From assembly GCA_044239865.1 (NCBI GenBank), contig JBIIAO010000001.1, forward strand, positions 806,001 to 870,000: a stretch of 64,000 bases of DNA, given 5' to 3'. Below the pieces are notes generated by a model that was given only the letters and a program-made list of their open reading frames with translations, was not told the origin of the DNA and did not search any database. Origin of the DNA: CAIZGX01 sp044239865 (GTDB lineage: Bacteria > Bacteroidota > Bacteroidia > Flavobacteriales_D > Sanyastnellaceae). The position numbers and the translations under genes were made by a program. Below, in pieces: positions 58,500 through 64,000 of this stretch (positions are counted from its first letter, which is position 1; every line of letters begins with the position of its first letter).

Positions 58500-59035
58500 A
58501 ATGTGTATGTAGATGCAAATTTCAATCGACTCCTTGCCCTATTCAATTTTCAACAACCTTGTTTTATTCGATTAAGAAACCAATCTAAAACAAAAGAACA
58601 ATTAGAAGATGCAGATATTCTGCACACTTCAAAAAGTGAATAATTAAAAGTTGAACAAAACTAAAGGAGGCAAATCTTTCGAAAAAGATTGTCATCACCA
58701 AAAGAAGTTTTCAGCATATAACCCGACATGTAAATTCATGCCGAAAAATATTTCGTTAGGTCTGTTATTTGTTCAATTCACTCTACACCGCCTTTCATTC
58801 TTGAAATAATTATATTTATTCACATCCACTTTCCGGAAATAAATGTGTGTGTTCATAAAATTTCACCTTAATAAATTTTAATTCCTATGCATTTCAAATG
58901 CATTTTTTCATTCTAAATTCGACTCCCCATAATATTTAATTTAACAGGTGCCAATCACTTTCGTCAAAGACATTCGTTGCTCCGTAACATTCGTCAAAGA
59001 CATTCGTGCAAAGCACATTCTTTACAAAGTAAAAG
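58500..59035. other. AT-rich gap without recognised gene
   Basis: No supported coding frame in 536 bp. It holds the upstream region of the minus-strand lipoprotein gene, a small hairpin with 8-bp ATGCATTT/AAATGCAT arms followed by six T (58887-58909, plus strand), and a family D repeat at about 58963-59022 (GTCAAAGACATTCGTTGC, CGTCAAAGACATTCGTGC, AAAGCACATTC) directly ahead of the next gene. Confidence 0.55.
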
Positions 59036-59461
59036 ATGCAACTCACTCTCTTCACCATTGAACCAAAAGAAAAAGATCCAATGACCCAACGAGATGCGTT
59101 CGTGCATTTCTTTAAGCGCATGGATCTTGAAATGATTGACCTCATTCTGGAAAGAGAGACCTATATGGAAATTTCGAAGGCGAAGTTCATTGCTAGACTT
59201 GAACGAGCCTTTGACATGTTCAAGGGCTTCTCAGATTTGCATCTCAAAGAAAATCACGGAACATGCCTTGGCAAAGGCTGCGATCATTTTCTTGACCGCG
59301 CCATTGAGTTTGTTGGAAACAGATCGGGTTACCGCCTGTCTCTTGTCCTAGTGGTGAAGGATGGAAAGATTGAAGACATTTCAGAATGCGCGAAATTTCG
59401 CGCGAACACCATTAACACCTCTGAGCGGAAGATGATTGTGTTGAGTTTGATGAAGGACTGA
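59036..59461 (+). CDS. Small cytoplasmic protein of unknown function
   Basis: 141 residues, no signal or membrane segment. It starts MQLTLFTIEPKEKDPMTQRDAFVHFF; an ATG at 59081 is an alternative start. The sequence has helices and a Cys-containing loop (HGTCLGKGCDHFLDRAI) followed by strands (GYRLSLVLVVKDGKIEDISECAKFR), resembling SnoaL/NTF2-like size and order, but I cannot assign it. Flanked by repeats on both sides. Confidence 0.6.
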   Translation: MQLTLFTIEPKEKDPMTQRDAFVHFFKRMDLEMIDLILERETYMEISKAKFIARLERAFDMFKGFSDLHLKENHGTCLGKGCDHFLDRAIEFVGNRSGYRLSLVLVVKDGKIEDISECAKFRANTINTSERKMIVLSLMKD

Positions 59462-59463
59462 GA

Positions 59464-59635
59464 ACTTCGTTTTTGGAAAACCTACGGTTTTATTCATACT
59501 TCGTAATTAGAAAATCGAAGATTTTATGCCTACTTCGTAATTTGAACTAAGTTGTTAAATAAACGTCGAAGACTGTCGCCCGAAGGGCATTCGTTGAAAA
59601 CATTCGTTGCAACGCAACATTCGCCTCCAGCATTC
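59464..59635. repeat. Composite dispersed repeat, copy 4 (B - GTCGAAGA - D)
   Basis: Family B with cores AAAACCTACGGTTTT and AAAATCGAAGATTTT and phrases CTTCGTAATTAG / CTACTTCGTAATTTG, linker AACGTCGAAGA, then family D (CTGTCGCCCGAAGGGCATTCG, GTTGCAACGCAACATTCG). It starts 2 bp after the stop of the preceding gene. Confidence 0.8.
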
Positions 59636-59649
59636 TAAATAAAAAATAT

Positions 59650-59681
59650 TTGCACAGCAAATAATTTTTTATTTATGTTTG
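59650..59681 (+). promoter_or_regulatory. Bacteroidota-type promoter for the 59830-61219 operon
   Basis: TTG at 59650-59652, 21 bp, TATGTTTG at 59674-59681, in an AT-rich context. It predicts a leader of about 140 nt before the ATG at 59830, unusually long for this window. The leader contains a five-codon frame (59702-59719) and a hairpin next to the start codon. Confidence 0.65.
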
Positions 59682-59791
59682 CATCGTATTTCGAACCTTA
59701 AATGGTACCAACCGAGTGAAGACACCACGGTGGTAAAACAATACGGGCCTTAAGCCAAAAACAAACGTATAAATCCTTTTTTAGATCGAAG

Positions 59792-59830
59792 TACAAAAAA
59801 GTTTAATGTTTAACTAAATACTTTTTTGTA
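59792..59830 (+). promoter_or_regulatory. Inverted repeat overlapping the start codon (leader hairpin or operator)
   Basis: Perfect 11-bp arms (59792-59802 and 59820-59830) separated by 17 bp; the right arm ends on the A of the ATG at 59830. As RNA it would pair the start-codon region; as DNA it could be an operator. Confidence 0.6.
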
Positions 59831-60192
59831 TGGAAAAGCAACTTATCGTTCGCTTAAAATCGGGACTCGAGCTTACGTTCGTCCCCAACGAGGTTCGCCT
59901 CGAAAAATCATTCGTGGATGTGAGCGCACTGCTCATCGACAATCCCTTACCGCTGCTCATACAATTCACGCATGAGCTGTTGGTCTCTAATCTTCACCTT
60001 TCGAAAGTGACCGACTGCGTTCTGCTGCACCTGAAAGACAGCTTCGAACCGAAGAGCGCATCGTTTTGCGTGAACAGAGATGAAGGCGACTTCACACTGC
60101 AATCGCAATGCAAGTTCGTACTCCTCATTCCCTTCCCTATTCCCTTTCAGTTGAAGGAAATTCAAACTATTTATTCATCTTCAAAAAATTAA
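59830..60192 (+). CDS. Small protein of unknown function, first gene of a three-gene cluster
   Basis: 120 residues, cytoplasmic by composition, mainly beta strands (KQLIVRLKSGLELTFVPNEVRLEKSFVDVSALLI; FTLQSQCKFVLLIPFPIPF). Not recognised. It is the first of three closely spaced genes (4- and 12-bp gaps) with a dedicated promoter and a structured leader. Confidence 0.55.
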   Translation: MEKQLIVRLKSGLELTFVPNEVRLEKSFVDVSALLIDNPLPLLIQFTHELLVSNLHLSKVTDCVLLHLKDSFEPKSASFCVNRDEGDFTLQSQCKFVLLIPFPIPFQLKEIQTIYSSSKN

Positions 60193-60196
60193 AATC

Positions 60197-60616
60197 ATGA
60201 GTCATTCAGATAACAGCGACATCGGTATATCGCTTTCACCAGAAGACATTGCACATGGATACGGACAATTCCCCTACGTAATTGTGCGCTTGTACTCTAC
60301 GTATTACATGCAAATGCCCATTCATTTCGTTTCCGAAAAAAAGGAAGGGTTGAAAGGCATTATTGTTAAATCCAATGCAGAAAACTTCATCGATAACTTT
60401 CCTTACCTCATCGAAGTGGCTGCGGAGTACAAGCGAAATCTCGACACCAAGAACAATTTAAATCACAGGTTGTGTGTGGTGGTTGGAAAAGACCAAGCCT
60501 ACTACTTCGAAGAAGATCAGATTCGTTTCAATACCTCTATTCCAACTGGCGGAGTGTTGGTGAACAGCGAACAGCAGATTATTGCTATGGGTCACGAGCA
60601 TTTCATTCAACAATAA
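60197..60616 (+). CDS. Small protein of unknown function, second gene of the cluster
   Basis: 139 residues without signal or membrane segment (starts MSHSDNSDIGISLSPEDIAHGYG). Middle strands and helices (FPYVIVRLYSTYYMQMPIHFVSEKKEG; FIDNFPYLIEVAAEYKRNLD; RLCVVVGKDQAYYF) suggest a compact alpha/beta fold. Not recognised; role presumably tied to its neighbours. Confidence 0.55.
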   Translation: MSHSDNSDIGISLSPEDIAHGYGQFPYVIVRLYSTYYMQMPIHFVSEKKEGLKGIIVKSNAENFIDNFPYLIEVAAEYKRNLDTKNNLNHRLCVVVGKDQAYYFEEDQIRFNTSIPTGGVLVNSEQQIIAMGHEHFIQQ

Positions 60617-60628
60617 AATTTAAATAAA

Positions 60629-61219
60629 ATGAAAGACACTCAAAATAACGCATGGTTCAGAGACAAACTGAACACCGAATTCTTACAATTAAAACACGAG
60701 TTCAATCCCATTCAATGGGTGGAAACTTATTTCCTTTTTGACGGCCCGGAAGGATTGGGAATTTATTCGAAAACAATTGAATTGGAAGGGGGGCCTCACG
60801 AAGACGATAAGTTGAACTTGCGGAAATCACTCACTGATCTAGATCTCATGAATCCAAATTTGCTTCAGGAATTCTGCGCATATTGGGCTGAGAATTGCGG
60901 GGGATTCAATGGAAGTATTTCTTTTGTTAGTAGCACTGTTATTTCTCGCGAAGCCTTCCAATTTTTCATTGAAGAAAAGAAACGAAAACAAGAACAAATA
61001 ATTTTGGAAGCGCGGCGCAAGAAGGCGCCTATTGTGCAGGAGCTGTTGCGCCTTGGGTTTTCACCTTACCCTTCAGGTTTTAATTCTGATAGCTGGACAG
61101 CGTCTTGTCTTTTCCATAACCGCAAGCACTTTATGTGGGTAGACACAAAAAAAAATGAATGTCGTTGTGGTTATGGATCTGGAAAGATTGGTTTGGAGGA
61201 ATTGAAGAACATGAAATAA
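60629..61219 (+). CDS. Unknown protein with a CHC2-like C-terminal zinc-finger pattern
   Basis: 196 residues. The N-terminal two thirds are unrecognised (WVETYFLFDGPEGLGIYSK..., CAYWAENCGGFNG). The C-terminus reads SWTASCLFHNRKHFMWVDTK then KNECRCGYGSG, i.e. CxxH-x14-CxC, which recalls the CHC2 zinc finger of DnaG primases (CPFH...CFGCG) but with shorter spacing and a single-residue gap between the last two Cys. Zinc and nucleic-acid binding are inference. Third gene of the cluster. Confidence 0.6.
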   Translation: MKDTQNNAWFRDKLNTEFLQLKHEFNPIQWVETYFLFDGPEGLGIYSKTIELEGGPHEDDKLNLRKSLTDLDLMNPNLLQEFCAYWAENCGGFNGSISFVSSTVISREAFQFFIEEKKRKQEQIILEARRKKAPIVQELLRLGFSPYPSGFNSDSWTASCLFHNRKHFMWVDTKKNECRCGYGSGKIGLEELKNMK

Positions 61220-61231
61220 AATTTTGAAAAG

Positions 61232-61290
61232 TGTCGTTCCCATTGCGTTTTTGGAAATCTACCGCTTTTTTCCTACTTCGCAATGGGAAC
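61232..61290. repeat. Family B repeat overlapping a gene end
   Basis: GTTCCCATTGCGTTTTTGGAAATC..., CTACTTCGCAATGGGAACC: a family B variant whose outer phrases are inverted copies of each other. It encodes the last residues and stop (VVPIAK, stop at 61273-61275) of the minus-strand VanW gene. Confidence 0.7.
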
Positions 61291-63018
61291 CACTTTAGTC
61301 CGCCAATGACTCAAAAACTCATTTTTCAATTGATCAAAGTTGCCAATATCAATAATGGAAACATTCTCTGAACTCTCAATTCCGCATGCACTCGTAGCGA
61401 TTATAGGTATTCCTAAGGAAATAGCTTTCAATAATTGTCTCGGCTGGTTCTCTGTATGCGCGGGATAAACAATAAGTCCGATCGAACTTAAATCTCCGTC
61501 AAACTTTTCAACTTCCAAAGCCTCCCAAAAATTATCAGACTCGATCACCCTGCCTGTGAAAGCAAACTTGAAATTTAGTTCCATTGCCAATCTCTTCATT
61601 TCATAAGCCCCTTTTCTTCCAACAGCGGAAGCTGGAAAAAGCACTTTACCTCCCTTTCCAATTTTGTTGTTTGAACTTGGGATGTGCCAAGCCAAATGAA
61701 CAACTTTATTCCTAAATAACTCTTTGATTTCAGAATGTGGTGTAATAATATTTCTTGCGAGAGTTAGAGCTTTGTTTTCTAGAGTTACTAGTTTTTCATT
61801 CGCCCGAAAATCTCTGAGAGTAGCACTTCCATGATGTTTTGAAAAAGCAGCATCTAATCTCTCATGGAGTTTTTCAAATGGAAGTCTTGTCATTAATACA
61901 TCAAAGGTCCTACCGCCTAAGACCCCAGATTCATAAAGGAAAGGGAGCAAGTTCTGAGAGATCACTAGATGAGTGCTTTCAACTGGAATTTTCCTTGCGG
62001 CGGCAAAAGCAATTTTCTTATCCAATTGAAGAGATTGCTCAAAAACATTGTTCTGTTTCTTACTTTTAAAGCGAAGTACCAATGCTCTATAAATCCCCTG
62101 AACATTAGTGTATTGAACATTCTTCGACATAGATGTAGTCCAAGAATATCTAGTTGTATTTAATAACTTATTGCGTTTTAGAGGTAAGATGAAAGTATCT
62201 GAAGACGTGGCAATTTCTTGAATATATTGATCGTACTCAGGCCACCTCTCATCTAAAACAAACGTTATTGAAGCAATATTCTGCTGAATGGAAGTTCTAT
62301 CAGGATGCTTAAAACATGCGAAATTCCCACAGGAATAACAATCATTCAATTTATTTGAATCTTGTATTTTCGAATTGTCTTTTTCAGTCTTTACATTCTT
62401 TTGCTCGCTTCTAAAACGAACTATTAATTTCTCTGAAGTTAATTCTACTTCAATCCTGAAATCAAACTTTGATTTAAATCGTAAATCAATATAATTCCAT
62501 TTTACAGTCGCGTCTCTGTCTTGCTCAGCGAGAGATCCTTTAATTACTTTGGTGTGTTTGTGTCTCTCTACAATTTCAAAATTGGCATTAAGAGCAGCAT
62601 CGTAAATTGCATTTGAAAGTTGACACAATCCTCCAGCTATGGTTGGAACAATGCAACCCTCTCGTATCTCCCGACCTATCACATAACCTTTTCCAATATT
62701 GGGATTTCCGATATGCTTCCAAAAGCTAAAAACCTCATCCGCTTTAATCTCAGTCCCATTAATATTCTTAGCGGCGATTCGTAAGTTTTGAATTTTACCC
62801 GCAGTTAGTATCCAGTTATCTTTATTGTCAAAAGGATTCCAAAGATCACTTTCTGAAAACGCAATAACCGACTCCTGGTTTAAAAGTCCCATGTCGGAAT
62901 ATTTTCTAATCGAAGATGTTACATTCTTGAAGGCACGCAATACAGTCAACACCAAAATTTTCAATCGAAACTTGGTGTCATTTATAAGACTATGTTTTTC
63001 AGTTAATTCGTTATTCAT
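61273..63018 (-). CDS. VanW-like domain fused to a glycosyltransferase-like domain
   Basis: 581 residues in one frame. Residues about 65-215 carry the VanW domain (NLRIAAKNINGTEIKADEVFSFWKHIGNPNIGKGYVIGREIREGCIVPTIAGGLCQLSNAIYDAAL, ERHKHTKVI). A four-Cys cluster (NDCYSCGNFACFKHPD) near residue 240 follows. The rest resembles a GT-B glycosyltransferase: LPFLYESGVLGGRTFDVLMTRLPF, VVHLAWHIPS, KVLFPASAVGRKG and VYPAHTENQPRQLLKAISLGIPIIATSACGI. VanW is of unknown biochemical role. The gene's C-terminal residues come from a family B repeat. Confidence 0.8.
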   Translation of the reverse strand: MNNELTEKHSLINDTKFRLKILVLTVLRAFKNVTSSIRKYSDMGLLNQESVIAFSESDLWNPFDNKDNWILTAGKIQNLRIAAKNINGTEIKADEVFSFWKHIGNPNIGKGYVIGREIREGCIVPTIAGGLCQLSNAIYDAALNANFEIVERHKHTKVIKGSLAEQDRDATVKWNYIDLRFKSKFDFRIEVELTSEKLIVRFRSEQKNVKTEKDNSKIQDSNKLNDCYSCGNFACFKHPDRTSIQQNIASITFVLDERWPEYDQYIQEIATSSDTFILPLKRNKLLNTTRYSWTTSMSKNVQYTNVQGIYRALVLRFKSKKQNNVFEQSLQLDKKIAFAAARKIPVESTHLVISQNLLPFLYESGVLGGRTFDVLMTRLPFEKLHERLDAAFSKHHGSATLRDFRANEKLVTLENKALTLARNIITPHSEIKELFRNKVVHLAWHIPSSNNKIGKGGKVLFPASAVGRKGAYEMKRLAMELNFKFAFTGRVIESDNFWEALEVEKFDGDLSSIGLIVYPAHTENQPRQLLKAISLGIPIIATSACGIESSENVSIIDIGNFDQLKNEFLSHWRTKVVPIAK

Positions 63019-63157
63019 TTTTTCATCCTCGTAACTTAGTAGAATTTTGATTGCTTCATGTATTGCTAAAATAATGAGATAATATTTCTATTATAATCGT
63101 ATTGCTTTTTAATTAAACGATTTATTCACAAATTGGAAATAAGCAAGAAGCGTTGCG

Positions 63158-63322
63158 AGGGCATATTGCTATGCGAGGGTTTCTTTGAAACGAGGGCAAC
63201 TACGTTGCTTGGGTCTTCGACGATTTAGCAACGAAGTTCTAATTACATCGTAGGAATAAAACCTTCGGTTTTCAAATTACGAAGTAGGAATAAAATCTTC
63301 GATTTTCCAATTACGCAGTTCA
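63158..63322. repeat. Composite dispersed repeat, copy 5 (inverted: A - TCTTCGAC - B)
   Basis: Family A phrases (GCGTTGCGAGGGC, GCGAGGGTTTC, GAGGGCAACTACGTTGC), linker GGGTCTTCGACG, then inverted family B (TAATTACATCGTAGGAATAAAACC, AAATTACGAAGTAGGAATAAAATC, CCAATTACGCAGTTC). It reaches to the start codon region of the gene at 63323. The rest of the 304-bp gap (63019-63157) is AT-rich with no recognised signal. Confidence 0.8.
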
Positions 63323-63745
63323 TTGACAAATGTCATAACCGCTATTGAGCGCACTCATATTCAATTCAGAAGAGTTGATGGAATTTCGGGCCTTGAAAAA
63401 ATGAGCATGACCGTTAATCCCAATACCACCGTTAATGAACTGATGTGCCAGTTCGCTGAGCACTTTCCGTTCCTGCGCCTGGCGCTGTATGAGGGTGTTG
63501 GTTCGAAGAAACGCGCGGCAACAGAAAACGACTTCGCTCTGAAAATCGGAGAATATAGCGTTGAGATAAAATTTGAAAGCACTACCAAAGTGCGCGACTT
63601 CATTGATTACCTGGAAAAATTACTCGGTTGGAAAGTACAAATTCTGCGCAGCAGCGGGAAACTCTACATTGAAACTTCCGTGACCGATCAATGGACCCTC
63701 GATAGACAAAATCAGGAAGGAGCCGAACTCTCTAGCAACTTGTAA
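63323..63745 (+). CDS. Small protein of unknown function upstream of the ccoI-like gene
   Basis: 140 residues if the TTG at 63323 starts it; the next in-frame ATG (63401) would give 114. Sequence TAIERTHIQFRRVDGISGLEKMSMTVNPNTTVNELMCQFAEHFPF has a ubiquitin-like beta-grasp feel; not recognised. Two bp separate it from the CcoI-type gene, so they are probably co-transcribed. The upstream region is entirely repeat DNA, making the true start uncertain. Confidence 0.5.
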   Translation: MTNVITAIERTHIQFRRVDGISGLEKMSMTVNPNTTVNELMCQFAEHFPFLRLALYEGVGSKKRAATENDFALKIGEYSVEIKFESTTKVRDFIDYLEKLLGWKVQILRSSGKLYIETSVTDQWTLDRQNQEGAELSSNL

Positions 63746-63747
63746 CC

Positions 63748-64000
63748 ATGGCTGCCCTCTGCTTCCACTGCGGCGAAGCTTGCGACAAAGAACTTATTAT
63801 TCAGGCCGAAAAAAACTACTGTTGCAACGGATGCCTTCAAGCACGCATGCTCATAGACAATTCCATTCTGTGCGCACCCGATGACGAAAACTTCGCTCCC
63901 GAAATAAATAGCAAACGCAATTGGGAAGAACTCGACATTTCCACCATTGCGAAACGATTCATTATCTACGAAGATGCCGATTTTAAACACGTGCGCTTCA
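63748..64000 (+). CDS. Partial CcoI/FixI-type copper P-ATPase (N-terminus)
   Basis: The first 84 residues of a gene running off the right edge. It starts MAALCFHCGEACDKELII and then YCCNGCLQARMLID, the CxxCG...CCxGC metal-binding domain that precedes heavy-metal P-type ATPases of cytochrome cbb3 oxidase assembly (CcoI/FixI). The ATPase core would lie outside the window. Preceded by an unknown small gene at 2 bp. Confidence 0.8.
   Translation, partial: MAALCFHCGEACDKELIIQAEKNYCCNGCLQARMLIDNSILCAPDDENFAPEINSKRNWEELDISTIAKRFIIYEDADFKHVRF

Noticed and set aside
58887..58909. Rho-independent terminator of a small RNA
   Set aside because: The hairpin is AT-rich with a one-base loop, and no plus-strand promoter is evident upstream in the gap.
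59682..59829. Riboswitch or T-box in the leader of the 59830 operon
   Set aside because: I could find no match to a known riboswitch consensus or T-box sequence; only simple hairpins are supported.

Overview
The window looks like a chromosomal segment of a Bacteroidota bacterium, most likely Flavobacteriales (Crocinitomicaceae/Cryomorphaceae-like). The evidence is type A and type B type IX secretion C-terminal domains (7117-9510, 52015-53895), a TonB-dependent receptor with a carboxypeptidase-regulatory N-terminus, a PorT-like barrel, UvrA and FabI of Bacteroidota type, few Shine-Dalgarno sites, and promoters of the Bacteroidota form TTG-N16..22-TAnnTTTG (39746-39772, 56122-56149, 59650-59681). 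The DNA is moderately AT-rich. Most genes are housekeeping or envelope functions.

Layout. 1-5561: a partial thiol-lipoprotein-like gene, gatB and lpxK read left; a Nif3-like gene and a fusion of a histone-H1-like lysine-rich domain to a cysteine-less 'zinc ribbon' read right. 5544-11697: an unknown helical protein, a secreted M1 peptidase, the queuosine-precursor transporter YhhQ, an outer-membrane barrel and an FkbM methyltransferase. 11754-19634: uvrA, fahA, an HTTM-like membrane protein with a small partner, a YqgE-family protein and a secreted TPR protein. 19677-23318: a DUF493 protein, fmt, an SUMF1-like protein and fabI. 23319-25370: an accessory island with an orphan ParD antitoxin, a ParE stump and an ORF6N/PLD-like protein. 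25399-29082: a tightly overlapping operon (BaiN-type flavoprotein, ribD, an EamA transporter, a CAP protein). 29127-39679: an S8 protease, fhs-fdhD, a membrane pyrophosphatase fused to an FKBP isomerase, CapA, a CDF transporter and hisS. 39778-48786: a secreted protein, a TonB receptor, penicillin acylase, a DPP-IV-like peptidase and gcvT. 48790-58499: a CotH protein, a rhodanese-thioredoxin lipoprotein, a lamin-tail/T9SS adhesin-like protein, several unknown secreted proteins and tRNA-Ser(UGA). 59036-64000: small unknown genes, a VanW-glycosyltransferase fusion and the start of a CcoI-type copper P-ATPase.

The most unusual feature is a set of dispersed repeat families in which a short constant phrase alternates with variable self-complementary cores. 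Family A carries GAGGGC/CCCTCG, family B TTCCTACTTCGTAATT, family C GATGAC, family D CATTCG, family E GGTAAGAAAAGG-like, and family F GGGCGAAA...TTTCGCCC. Families B and A/D are joined through a GTCGAAGA linker into a composite element seen five times. The repeats tend to sit directly against gene 3' ends, sometimes supplying the stop codon or last residues, and one GATGAC array lies in frame inside fdhD. A second notable signal is a 35-bp block plus matching core promoter shared by the parD and ORF6N genes.

Everything here was read by eye from the sequence. Family names rest on recognised motifs; no database search was run.
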